Assembly (NCBI RefSeq): GCF_009905375.1
Contig: NC_133650.1
Location: 173,246,518 to 173,310,517, forward strand
Length of the DNA: 64,000 nucleotides
From: Apium graveolens
Lineage: Eukaryota; Streptophyta; Magnoliopsida; Apiales; Apiaceae
Reading direction: 5' to 3'
Shown: positions 1 through 11,052 of the stretch, in pieces
Layout: each line of letters opens with the position of its first letter
Numbering within the stretch: position 1 is the first letter of the stretch
Program-made: the position numbers and the translations under genes
Notes under the pieces: model-generated
The model's database searches: none
What the model was told of the DNA's origin: nothing
The model's input: the letters and a program-made list of their open reading frames with translations, nothing else

Positions 1-1096
1 CACGAGGCCATAATCCATTAGTTGATTTCTAATTCAAAGCACTTGAGCACAACAACTTCCTGCAACTATGTTTTCAGCTACAGCTATAGAAGTTGATACA
101 GATTGATGTTCCTTGTTATACCAGGATACAAGTCCTTGTCTTTCTGTCAACCCTGCATCCAGCAAAATCTGTATCTGTGTAACCAACAGCTTCAAAACCA
201 GTTCCCTTAAGATACTATAATCCCAAGTTTGGAGTTCCCTTTAAATATCTGAAGATCCTCTTTATGGCCATCAAATGTAATTCTTTTGAATTGGATTGAA
301 ATCTGCCCATCAGAATCACTATCAATGTTGAGGTTCTCAAATGCAAGAGCTTCAGCTCCAATATCATCAAGGTATTCTAAGCCTGGATGCTTGTCATCAT
401 TGAAAGTCATATTTGTGTTCTTCTATAGAGCTCACAATTTTTTACTTGTGACTTTATCTCTTCATTTTTCCTCTCTAACAAGCTTCACAAACTTTAATTT
501 GAGCAAACTCCAGTTCAGGCATGTCTCTTACCAACTCCTTTTAGACCAAGGAGTTAATTGCCTTGAAATTCAAGTGAGACAGCTTTTTATCCCAGAGCTT
601 GCTTTGTTCTTCTGATGCCTTGGTGTAGAAGCAACAAGCACCATCCTTATTTGTTGACTCAAAATCTGCAACAAACAAGCTTGCTTTCCTTGCTCCTTTC
701 AAAGCAACTTCACCAGTTTTTTTGCTGATAAAAGTGTATTCTTCTTTGTTGAACAAAACTTCAAAACCTTTGTCTGCATATTGGCTAACACTGAGAAGAT
801 TCACTTCAAGACAAGCTACCAGTGCTACTTCAATAATGACAATATTTTTAGAAACAATCTTGCCATATCCCATTGTGAATCATTTGCCGTTGTCTTCAAA
901 GGTCACCATAGGGCCAGCTTTCTCCTTAACCTGTGATAGCAGGGATTTATCACCTGTCATATGCCTGGAAAATCCACTGTCTATGATCCAGATGACTTTC
1001 TTTACTTTGCCCTGTGCACAATGAGTTCTAAGTGTGTTTAGCAACCCAAGCAGTGTTGGGTAAGTTCTTCTTGTTAACTGATTTAGCAGAAGTAGA
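1..1096 (-). pseudogene. Inverted, internally deleted Sirevirus-type copia pol fragment
   Basis: Read from 1096 down to 1, the minus strand encodes pieces of a Ty1/copia polyprotein in the normal order. First is the protease start, with DSG followed by HMTGDKSLLSQ, at about 990-890. Next is the GAG-pre-integrase block ([11 protein letters not shown], 541-600) and part of its zinc-binding CEAC segment near 460. Then comes a piece of linker that normally follows the integrase (207-410), then the RNase H start (DFAGC, about 130-170). The integrase core and the whole reverse transcriptase are absent, so there are two internal deletions with junctions near 430 and 200. The fragment lies opposite in direction to the RNase H end at 1097-1471 and overlaps it in content. 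It is non-functional. The window edge truncates it. Whether it is an inverted part of Sirevirus A or a separate relic cannot be decided here. Confidence 0.8.
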
Positions 1097-1471
1097 ATGA
1101 GTAGCAAGAAACAACAATATGTGTCAACTTCCATAGCTGAGGTTGAATATATAGCTGCTGGAAGTTGTTATGCTCAAGTGCTTTGGATTAGAAATCAGCT
1201 AATGGATTATGGCCTAATGTTACACATAATTCCAATTATGTGTGACAATACTAGTGTTATATCTATGGTGGCTAATCAAGTTAATCATTCTAGAACAAAG
1301 CACATTGATGTATGGTACCACTTTGTTAGAGAACATGCTGCAAATGGTACCATTGAGCTAATTTTTGTTTCAAAAGAAAAATAGTTAACTGATATTTTTA
1401 CTAAACCTTTGGATGAAGCAACTTTCACTATACTTGTAGGTGAAATAGGGATGTTAAATTCTTCATCCTAA
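1097..1471 (+). pseudogene. Sirevirus A RNase H C-terminal part (pol end)
   Basis: The plus-strand frame encodes the end of a copia RNase H domain: SKKQQYVSTSIAEVEYIAAG, then CDNTSVISM, the KHIDVWYHFVREH block and the DIFTKPLDEATF signature that closes Sirevirus pol. A TAG at about 1382 interrupts the frame, which then continues to TAA at 1469-1471. RNase H degrades the RNA strand of the replication hybrid during reverse transcription. Everything upstream of this point on the plus strand is missing, because the neighbouring 1.1 kb is an inverted copy of pol pieces. What follows (spacer, then envelope-like ORF) is the order expected for a Sirevirus, so I assign this fragment to element A. Confidence 0.85.
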
Positions 1472-2351
1472 GGCAAGAACTCAGCTAAATGTTTTGCAGA
1501 AGATTAATTTCTAGTAAGTCAAAATTAATTTGATTTAATTGGAAATTTACTGGAATATGAATTATAAATATTTCAGAAATCTCTACATATTTATTTTTCA
1601 AAATTCAAAACTTAGCATGGAATTTTTCAATTCTAAGAAAGTTGTCTAAATGTTGATTTGCATTTTCAATATGTAAAATTAGCACAAGGCAGAATCGAAG
1701 TAATCAAAAGTATATAGAGAACCAAGTTCACGATTAGTCTAACTGACTTATCGACAAGTCATTTTAAGACTTCTCGAGTGAATTCTCGATAAGTCAATTT
1801 TCTGACTTTTCGAGGGACTTCTCGATAAGCTTCATTATGACTTATCGATAAGTCATTGTAGAGTTCTCTATAAGTGTTAACTTACAGGGTTCTCTACAAG
1901 TATAATTTTAGACTTTCAAATAACTCAGAACTGAGATAATTTAATTTAATAAATTATTTCAATGAAATATTTTTGAAAAAATCATTCTGATTTTATTTTT
2001 TATTCAAATAATAATTGGAAACAATTCAGTCCAAGTTGGATAAACTGAGTATTTATTTGACATCTCGACAAGTCAATTTTAGTTCTCTAAAAGAGTAAAT
2101 TAAAATGACTTATCGATATGTAATTCACTTTTCACAATGACTTCTCGATAAGCAAATTCCAAGCATTTATTTTTGAGTTCTCGATAAGTCATTTGCTTTT
2201 ACTATAAATACTCAGACATCAATACATACGGTTCTTTACACTTTCGAGAACTCTAAGTGACCTAGAACTTTCAATTCCAAACTGATTTATCTCTCATTTC
2301 GAACTCTTTCTCTTAAATTTCTCTTACACACTAAATCTCAAACACTAAACA
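1472..2351 (+). other. Sirevirus A pol-env spacer rich in a palindromic motif
   Basis: No coding frame is seen. From about 1735 to 2190 a short motif centred on CTTATCGATAAG (variants CTCGATAAGTCA, TATCGACAAGTCA) recurs many times at irregular spacing. The same motif fills the LTR of this element at about 21300-21770. The last 150 bp before the envelope-like ATG are CT-rich and resemble a 5' untranslated leader. Confidence 0.7.
2203..2210 (+). promoter_or_regulatory. Candidate internal TATA box ahead of the envelope-like ORF of Sirevirus A
   Basis: TATAAATA lies 142 bp upstream of the envelope-like ATG at 2352, followed by a CT-rich leader. Placement fits an internal promoter for a subgenomic mRNA. 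This is inference from position and motif only. Confidence 0.35.
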
Positions 2352-2392
2352 ATGGCATCAAAAACTACTGTACCCTTTATCCCAAAGGAAAT
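2352..2392 (+). pseudogene. Sirevirus A envelope-like ORF, N-terminal stub
   Basis: ATG at 2352 opens a frame of 13 codons (MASKTTVPFIPKE) that is then cut by the gypsy element 1 LTR at 2393. The frame resumes at 16127 with TNFLAFLDANLAL, on the far side of gypsy 1, after the duplicated target GAAAT/GAAAC. The stub and the downstream part are therefore one ORF split by insertion. Confidence 0.8.
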
Positions 2393-4477
2393 TATAATAT
2401 CTGAGATATATCGTGTATTATTTTTATCAATAAATAATTATTATGTGAATTTTGGCGAATTATCTAATAATTAGTATTGATATTTGGATGTTTATATGTG
2501 ATAAAATTTGAGAATTTTAATTTTAATATGTCCAGAATAAAGTATAGATAATTTTGGTATTTTTATGGTAATATTTCGATTTTTATATGATTTTATAAAG
2601 CATTTATAGATTTAATAATTATTTTCTGAGTAATTATTAAACTATTTTATAAAATCGGGAATCGTCCAACTTCAACCATTTTTGCGTATTTATAAACCAA
2701 AATTCTTCGGAAAACTCCTTTCTAACCTAATCTAATTATTCTGAACATTTTCCGTGTTTTGACTTTTTCAATCCGGAGTACGGTTTAACCCGTACGAGTC
2801 CCGGCGCAAAATTTTTGATACGATAGTCATTTTTATAGATCAATAAAACCCGTATTCTAGAGTGATGAGATACTTTTACATAGTCTTCTGATAAAGTGTT
2901 TTATAAGAAGCCCGGTTTTGATAATTATCCAAAACTGATATCAAATTGGATCATTTTTATAGTTATTAGCGGCTAAGTAATCTATTTTTGGATCCAATAT
3001 AATCCAACGGGTATTAATATTCCATAACTATAAATAGTCTTTTTCTTATTTTATTTTATTCGGATAATCATAAACAAACTGTTAAAACATATAATTTATA
3101 GAGAAAAACTTGAATATTCGTCGCGTTCTTCAAAAGAGAACCTAAAAACAAAGGCATTATCGAAATCAAAACCAAGCGTGTGAATAACCAAATAGAAGCT
3201 CTCGAAAAGTAATATCTGAATCAACCATCAATTTAAGTGATGAAATCAAGGAGGAAGCGAGACATAGAAAGGGAAATCAAGTGGTCAGTGAGTACGGACA
3301 AATAGACGGGTGCAAGTGAAGTAAAAGCGGATTGAGATAAGGCAAGTAGTCCTGAACTTTCTTGTAGTATAATTGCAAGTGTTTTTGTTCTTCCTTATTG
3401 TGTAGCAAGTATTCTTGAACCATCTTGATATGTATCGAAATAGTTTTGTTCTATATTGCAAGTACTTTGAAGTACTTAACCCTAAACCCTGATTCTTGTT
3501 ATTGAGCTTGAGCCGTAAGCCTTATTCTTTGTAAACCATTGATTGTTGAATTCTCATATACGAACCACAAATATACGATACTACTCCACAAATACATGTA
3601 TACCACATATAGATTCCTGTAATGGAATTTCTTAACATACGAACCTTTATACCTTGTATAACAGAAGATAAATCATTGTAACCATTAAACTTTGGCCTTT
3701 TATTTCCTGATTCTTTCCCTGGCTGGAAGCCACTCTCCATGCTTATCTTGTTATACCTCCATAGTGTTATGAATCACCCTACGCCTTGAGATAAAAGTTG
3801 TTTATAATTTTGTTTATTGATTTACATTGTTTATCATGTTGATATTATAAAATTGGATTGTTTTTAAATGTGGACCAGATTCGTGGTCATGTTAGGCCAA
3901 TGCGTGCCTTGGATCCAGTATATAGAGCAGAGCTGTGAGCCTTGCTTGGGGTTAGTGCATGATTGATCAGCAGCCTAACCTTGGTTTTTAAATAAAAGTG
4001 AATATCCAATTCTAATCATTGTTTATTAAGAAACTTGATTCCTTATATCATTTTAATTGATCATTGTTTAATCTCAGTATTGTCATTGTGACTTGCTGAG
4101 CTAGTTAGCTCACTCTTGCAAATCTGTTTATGTTCTTTTCCAGTTAAAAAGGAAACTGGTGGTAGTGAGGATCATCAAACAAGTGTGCGAGCTAGGTTTC
4201 CAGGTTGAAATGGAATAAGCTAGCAGAAGATGTTGTTTTAGTTTAAGTTGAAAGTTTGTAATAAAGTTTTACTTCAGTTGTAAGATAAATAAATTGGGAT
4301 TTGGTACGTTTGTAATATAAATACGGTTGTGGCTTGTGGTCATACTTTAACCTGTTGTGATCCGTAGATTATGGTAAGTAGGGTCACTGTATATATTATT
4401 TTTATAAAAAGGTTTATATATGGTATGTGTGTGTATGTTGTGGACCCCAAACTTCTGACCCGGGTTTGGCGGGGCCA
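2393..4477 (+). repeat. 5' LTR of gypsy element 1
   Basis: It begins TATAATATCT (the canonical TG has become TA; the 3' copy has TGTAATATCC) and ends near GGGGCCA just before the primer site. It aligns throughout with 14009-16126, with many substitutions and small indels, so the insertion is old. It contains no gene. Confidence 0.85.
3029..3036 (+). promoter_or_regulatory. Candidate LTR TATA box, gypsy element 1
   Basis: TATAAATA within CTATAAATAG, conserved in the 3' LTR at 14652-14659. Likely the retrotransposon promoter. Confidence 0.5.
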
Positions 4478-4483
4478 TATGTT

Positions 4484-4495
4484 TGGTATCAGAGC
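4484..4495 (+). other. Primer binding site of gypsy element 1 (tRNA-Met type)
   Basis: TGGTATCAGAGC, the usual plant retrotransposon sequence complementary to the 3' end of initiator tRNA-Met, lies six bases after the 5' LTR. Confidence 0.9.
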
Positions 4496-4678
4496 TACAG
4501 TTCAAATGTCACTTCCACAAGTCTAGATTATCAGGAATGGGTAGAGGGTTAAGATTAGGATTAAGAAATAGAAAGATAGGACGTCGAGAGGTTAATGTGA
4601 ATTTATGGTAGGTTTCGGTATGACTCGTGTTGGGATTCAAAATTCTTATCTAGCAACGTGATTTTTCAGATAACAACG

Positions 4679-5191
4679 ATGGAAGACTCATTTATCCCGA
4701 TATCATCTGATCATTCAGAGCCTTCAGTTCGAGGGCTGTCATCTGATCCACGCCCTGCTCTTCCTCCAGTGTTATCCATATTACCAGATGTAACGATCAC
4801 ACTACTGCAAGCTATTCCACCTCCTGGTGTGAGACCTCCTATTCGAGGACCCCTACCTGCTGATTCTGACTCTGCCGGACATTCAGTTGTGGGTGCATCT
4901 TTTTAGTTTACTCCACACCCTATTCCATACCATAAGTATGAGGCTCTTCTTTTGGAGTGAGAGGCCCTGTTGGCTCAGATTCAAGAGCTACATCATATTA
5001 TAAGGACTATAGATGTTGACATTAGTGCAAGGGAGCTTCGGGATGAGAATTATGTGACTTGGAGAATACTTGAGGCTAGGCTTCATGGAGCTACTTGTGA
5101 GTATGTGGCCCCAGATGCTCTTATGGGGTGGGCAAGAGATGTGTTAGAGGATCTTGCGAGGCTTGGTGGACCGGAATTTCTCTGGAGCTAG
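4679..5191 (+). pseudogene. Accessory ORF between primer site and gag of gypsy element 1
   Basis: ATG at 4679 (MEDSFIPISSDHSEPSVRG) opens one continuous reading frame of about 170 codons, broken only by two in-frame stops (TAG near 4903, TGA near 4959). The first half is rich in proline and serine (PRPALPPVLSILP, IPPPGVRPPIRGP). The second half is predicted helical and charged (LLAQIQELHHIIR, DALMGWARDVLEDLARLGG). It precedes gag by about 420 bp and is not part of gag. I do not recognise a domain. Gypsy element 2 carries a proline-rich ORF in the same place (36740-37287, minus strand), so the position looks conserved even though the sequences are not obviously alignable by eye. Function unknown. 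Confidence 0.55.
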
Positions 5192-5616
5192 ATGACAGGA
5201 ATAATTTGACAGTTGTTATATGTATAATAGTGTGTAATATGTATCATCAGACTTTTGGTGGGTATGTATATAAACTAGACTTACTAACTAGTGGATAGGC
5301 ATGTTATACCTTTGCTTTTGCTGAAACATTTTCATTTCGTACTACCAAACTTTGACATATATATCAATACCTTTCTTTTCCATCATTGTCATTTACATTA
5401 CTGTACCTATTTTATTTTACTTACCGTACCAGTTATAAAATTTGTGATAACATGCACCCTATTCCCTAACTGTTTACATTCTGTAAAGAGGCATGCAATT
5501 TACTTAGTTCAACAATTAAAAATGTTTTCGAAAAGAGATATTTCTGTTTTACAAAAACTTTTCATAAAAAGGATTTGATTTAAAGGCTAAACAAGTTGTT
5601 TGATTCTTTACAAAAA
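5192..5616 (+). other. Leader between accessory ORF and gag, gypsy element 1
   Basis: I see nothing recognisable in these 425 bp: AT-rich untranslated leader with no repeat or convincing frame. Confidence 0.5.
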
Positions 5617-6556
5617 ATGCCTCCCAGAAGAAATAGTCGTTCTACTAACCAGAATGAAGAGAACAACATCAACAACTAAGATAACAATAACCAGAATGCA
5701 AATCCAGGTCTCGTAGACCCAAATGTAGCCCAGATTTTTCAGATCTTGGCTCAACAAATAGTCCACCTAAATCAACAACAACAGAGGTAGACCAATTCTC
5801 AGGTAACCTTTAAGACCTTTCAGGTGGTGAATCCACCAGAATTTAAAGGTTCTGTAGATCTTATTGAGGCAAGAGTCTGGTTGAAGAAAATTGAGAAGGC
5901 ATTTGCCTTAGTCAAGGTGATAGAGGAACAAAAAACTGAGTTTGCGAGTTACTATCTGAATAATGAAGCCACCTACTGGTGGGAAACTGTTAAGACATTA
6001 GAAGGTACAGATGATATTGCATGGGATAGATTCAAGGAGTTATTTTTAGAGAAGCATTTCCTTCACTTTGTTCAAGATCAAATGTAACTGAAGTTTCTAG
6101 AGTTAAACAGGAAAATATGTCAATGGAAGATTATGAAAGTAAGTTTCAGGAATTGACTAGGTTTGTGGCATCATATATGGACACTGATCAGAAGAAAGCT
6201 AAGAGATTCCAGCAAGGTCTTAAGTCATGGATCTAAGGGAAGGTGGCTATATTTGAGTTGGATACGTATGTGGGAGTTGTGCAGAAAGCTATGATTGCAG
6301 AAATAACAAGTAAAATATCACAGAAGGAGAAGGAGAGTAGAAAGAGGAAGTTTGAGGGAAGTGATGGACAGTCCCAAACAGGGAAGTTTCTAAATTTTAA
6401 TCAAAGGAAGGACAAGTTTCAACCCGAAGGAAGTTTAATTTCACAAAGCAGAATGCAGGTGACGGAGGACAAGGCAACCGTCCAGCCACTGGGAACCAGC
6501 CAACCCGGTAGAGGCCAGCTTTACCAGACTTCTAGGTATGCGGAAAGAAGCATGGA
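5617..6556 (+). pseudogene. Gypsy element 1 Gag, N-terminal and capsid part
   Basis: ATG at 5617 begins MPPRRNSRS, the typical basic start of Tekay Gag. A polar, glutamine-rich stretch follows, then the retrotransposon Gag fold (PPEFKGSVDLIEARVWLKKIEKAF, shortened here to its ends, then YYLNNEATYWWE and WDRFKELFLEKHF, 5824-6087). Stops at about 5678 and 5789, a TGA-like break after 6087 and a further stop near 6233 interrupt the frame. Gag forms the virus-like particle. The frame runs into the solo LTR at 6557 and resumes at 10278. The 5-bp duplication ATGGA/GTGGA marks the split. Non-functional. Confidence 0.85.
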
Positions 6557-9500
6557 TGTAATAACTCGAATTTTTGAGACCTTATAAAATGTTTAATGAA
6601 TAGTAACCCTGAAAGACGGGGAAAAACTTTTGAGCCCACACTATGTAGGGCATGAGAAAATGAGTTTCGGAATTGATATTATGACTGTACGTACCAAATG
6701 AGTGATGTAAATGCTATTAGTTTTCGAAGAAAACGAACTTTGAAAAACGACCGTATTTACGATTTTATCGAGGATTACGGGAATCACAATATAATTATGA
6801 GATTTAAAATCCAATGGATTTATATTCTAGTAGGATAAATAAAAATATAAGGAATAAATACGAAAGGAATTACATTGCGAACCATTTACGAGTTAGTATT
6901 ACGGAGAACGTTAAGTAACCGAGTGAACGCGTAAATGATTAATTAAACGTAACGCAATAACTAAACCATGGTAAGGAAGTAACCATGGTTACTTCATCAA
7001 ATAGTGAGCTAACCATAGGATGACCAAGCTAGCTAGCAAATAGTGAGCTAAGGAAGCTAACCTTGTAGTTTAGCTTGTAAGCTAGCAAGCTACAAAGATA
7101 TGTCCATAGATTTGGCAACAAAGAATAAACCTAGAATGCTATCCTAGGAAGAATAAAATCAAGTTGCAAAGATATCAAGTCAGCTTCAAAGAAGCAACCT
7201 ATCCAAGCATCCAAGAGAAACAACCAAGTAGTATAAATACCCCCCCATCCCCATTTTTCTTCCATTCGGCCCTATTAAAGAAAATGAGGAATTGATTTTC
7301 CAAACTCCAAGTTCAAGCTCTTGTAAAATCACCCAATTAATTCCCAAGCCTCCTAGCAACTAAACTAAGGTAAAAAAAAATCTTTCATCTCTTTTTATCA
7401 AGGTTTGATGGGTGGAATAAATTCAAGAAACTCACTAGTGAATAGTGTGAATAGTAACCTCTCTTTGGTTTCTTGATTTCAATGGTGGTTTTAGATTCTA
7501 AAAATCATACCAAGCACTTCCAAGCCTCCACCATCCTCAAGAACACATCTCAAACTTTCAAGAAAGGTAAAAATCTTTGGCCCAACTTTATTTAAGGTTC
7601 ATTTTTAAGATCCATTTAGTATGTGGTAGTAAACCTAGCTTACTAAGTAGTATTGATGAAATCTTGATGATTAAGTTAAGTAGATTTAAGATTGGTTGTT
7701 GTTGCCTCAAGAACATGATGTTCTTGAGAGGAGTTTATGTGTTGATGATTATATGATGATTGTTGGTGGTTGTGCTGATAGTTAAGGCGTAAACGAAACC
7801 CCGATCGTAAACGTAACTTCGTTAAAACCAACAAACCGTAACTTTAAGTTTCTGCAGAAAGTCCCGAAGTTGTAAACTGTAGATTCTTGAAAAATAACCA
7901 TTGTTTAGGATAGATAATATTATAAGGATCATTTAGGCGCTTGAATTGCTTGATTCCGATTTACGGATCAAAAGTTATGGTCATTTTACCCGACAAAAAC
8001 TGCTACGAATTATGAACTTTGAAAATATAAAGGATAGACTTAAAAGTATTCATAAATCATGAAATTTTTACAGAGAGTAAAATATTTAGTTTCCTAACTG
8101 TAATAAAAATTTCAAGTGAAAATAATGATTTCACAATTTTATAAAAATGTCGGAGCTGAGACCGCGCGAATAGAAACCGAGAGAATCCTTGAGCGGAGCC
8201 GACGACGACAATGAGAATGAACTCAAGCTACTTAGGAAAATGAAGTGACCAAAAAGTGAATATGAATTAAAAGAAGTGTTAAGGGTAGTATGAGTTGAGA
8301 GGGTGTATAACGAGTAGCGCATGAGTGCGAGTTACCGTAAATTAGGACGGAACCTGACGAAATGAAATGTGTTTATGGTTATAGATTTCCGAGCGGAACC
8401 TGGAGCATCCTCCACCTCGAGATACCCAGGAAAGTTTACAAACCCAACTCCATTTTTACTGTTGTGTTGTGAAAGGATTGTTTTACTATCATCGCTTAAA
8501 TACCATGTTTGCCATGATACGTAGTTGTTGAATTTTCGCATTATGTAGCGATGTTGTATGATAAGTATATATCGTGAAATGTTATTTCGCTTTAAGCGTG
8601 ACATATTATATAAGATCGAGGATCGATCGGGATTTAAGATAAAACCCGGGAGTCATTCCGGAGATATTATAGGACGGGTATAAGTCCATAATAGTACATT
8701 TTAAAGGAACTAATCGTCCACTTACGAAATATTAAAACACCTCGAACTTTTATTAAAATGATTTCCCAACGATCATATTCCCTTAACTATATTTTATTGT
8801 TCGGATAATAAATACTATACACTTATTCCTTTATTATGGGAGTAGTATACTCCAACATTTATTTATTTCAAACCCGATTAATCATTATAGATTATTAATT
8901 ACGTAGACACAAACTAGTTGAGGAATATTATTTTTAAATAAACCTTCAAGAGAGTAAACTCATTCGAGGTTTAATTATTTATTGACTATTATTTAATGAA
9001 TTATTATTCTTAAAAAGGGTTTATTATTGATTTAAAAATCATAGATCCTAATTTAAAATATACTTCTGATTACAGATTATCATTCGAATAATTTCAGATC
9101 GTCGGTGAATATTATCCCGACTTATTAATATATCGAATATAGTTTCGAGAAGAAACTTTTTCCCCTTATTAATTATCTGTTGACAACGGTCAATTCACAT
9201 CCTTAGTACTTCCTCTGAAATTCTCGGAAGTACGTATATACATATATATACCCTTATATCTTAAAGAGATAAGCTATTTCTATCAACAAGCAAAACGCTT
9301 GGGGAACTTCGATGTGGTTCGAGTTCTCGAGATTGATAGAATTCTTTTAAAAGGATAAGGGAGGGGTAGACTCTGGTACTATGTGTGCTAGATGGGCTAC
9401 CAAAGGTACCGTAGGCGAAGGTACTCTGTGTACTCAGGAACTTGTGAAGTATGTATATACCCGAAAATGGGACACGTAGCCCAAATGTGGCAAGGGTGAA

Positions 9501-10277
9501 ACCCGAGGGATGACGGTTTCATCCTTCTACTAGTAGAAAAGGTTACTATTTCTGTAGTACGACTAATCATCGTACGCGGTGGCTCCGGTGGATGTCCAAA
9601 ATCTTCCAATTGGAATTGATATGCAATACCGTAACCCAAGCCTAGGTGCTGGGATTACTATTAAGGTATTCACAGGTTATTAAAACCCCCTTAAAGAATT
9701 GTTTTCGTAAGAAGGTGTGTGACACAAAGGAAACCTATTTTCGAATAAAACATATATATAATAAATGATGTTATCATAAAGTCATTTCCATACTGTACAT
9801 TATTATTATGCTGAGCATTATAGCTCACACTTGTTTCTTAAATTGACACAACACAACAGTGAATCAAGATGCCCGCTATGAGAACCACAGCCAGGAAACG
9901 GGTAGAAAATGGCCAGCTGTTCCGTAGATTGTTTGGTGCTGTACCTCAGGTAGTCAGAATAAGCTGGATTAGATTTCAGTTGTTTATAGTTCGGATTATT
10001 TATAAGTATGGTTTATGTAAGATAAGAAACAAGAAACGTATATTTGGCCGGCGGACTAACCTTACCTAAAGGTACTCCCCGGTAAGACTAATTATATTTG
10101 GGTTGTAATAAAAATTACTCTAGTGATGATGGTTCATTTCCAAGACAATACCCTGTAAGTGTATGTGTGATAAGTGTGGGGTCATGAAGCGTGAGTTTTA
10201 TATATTGTAGTGTGAGTTGTGTGAGTTTAGATGGCGTGGCTTCCGAGACTCCTGACCCCGGGTTTTGGGACGCCACA
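6557..10277 (+). repeat. Solo Ty3/gypsy LTR nested in gypsy element 1 gag
   Basis: A 3,721-bp block beginning TGTAATAACTCG and ending GACGCCACA, as plant gypsy LTRs do. It is flanked by ATGGA (6552-6556) and GTGGA (10278-10282), a 5-bp target duplication with one mismatch. No primer site, polypurine tract or coding frame is present inside, so it is the product of recombination between the two LTRs of a once complete element. A candidate promoter TATA box lies at 7232-7239. Short ORFs within it show no protein family resemblance. The length is at the upper end for chromovirus LTRs. Confidence 0.8.
7232..7239 (+). promoter_or_regulatory. Candidate LTR TATA box in the nested solo LTR
   Basis: TATAAATA followed by a C-rich tract (ACCCCCCCATCCCC) in the first third of the LTR; probable transcription start region of the lost element. 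Confidence 0.4.
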
Positions 10278-11052
10278 GTGGAGGAATTTGTAACAAGCTA
10301 AATGTGGTCTTCTATAGATGCAACCAGAGGAGGCACTATTCAAGGGAGTGCCGTAATCAACCAGCCAGAGAGCCGACAAACAAGGATCAGCCTACGAGGA
10401 ATCAGGCAGGCAAGGTTCCAGCAATTGGGTTTGCTTGTTAAGTGTGGAAAGGCAGGACACATAGCAAGGGATTGCAAGGCACCAGTTCCAGTCAATAATG
10501 CTCTGAGAATCATGGGAGCTACTCCAGAAGAATGAACCTCCCAAAGCTAGAGTTTATGACATATCTGTGAAGGATGCTATTATGGACACTGATGTTGTGG
10601 CAGGTAAGCTTACTGTGAATTCTTTATATGCTAAAATGCTAGTAGATTCAGGAGCAACTCGATCATTTATTTCTCAAGATTTTGTTGATAAGTTGAATTG
10701 TCCAGTTGAATTGTCCAGTTGAATTGTTAAATGAGATTATGACGGTAGAATTAGCAAATCAGGAGCGTGTATCGATTAATCAAGGGTGTACGGACTGTGA
10801 GATTGAGATTTCTGGTAATAAGATTGATGCTGATTTGAATCCATTTATTTTAGGAGAGTTTGACATTATTTTAGGAATGGACTAGCTATCTAAGTATGAT
10901 GCTCAGATAGACTGTCATAATAAGAAGGTATCTTGAAGACGCCAGACGAGAAAGTGGTGACGTTTAGAGGTCAGAAGCAGACGAAGAAGTTCTTAACGAT
11001 GATTCAAGTTAAGAAGTTACTACGATAAGGATGTGAGCATTTCATTGCTTAC
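10278..11052 (+). pseudogene. Gypsy element 1 Gag zinc knuckles and aspartic protease
   Basis: Two zinc knuckles follow the solo LTR. The first reads YRCNQRRHYSREC, with its leading Cys replaced by Phe; the second is KCGKAGHIARDC (about 10440-10480), with a frameshift just before it. Next comes the retropepsin active site VDSGATRSFIS (about 10645-10680), which cleaves the polyprotein. A 13-bp tandem duplication (10693-10718) shifts the frame directly after the active-site region. The frame continues as GEFDIILGMD near 10860-10885, where a Trp codon has become TAG. The zinc knuckles normally package RNA. All of this is inactive here. Confidence 0.8.

Noticed and set aside
9397..9639. 80-codon minus-strand frame in the nested solo LTR
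   Set aside because: No resemblance to known proteins by eye; the plus-strand sequence is the usual promoter-proximal LTR text of gypsy elements.
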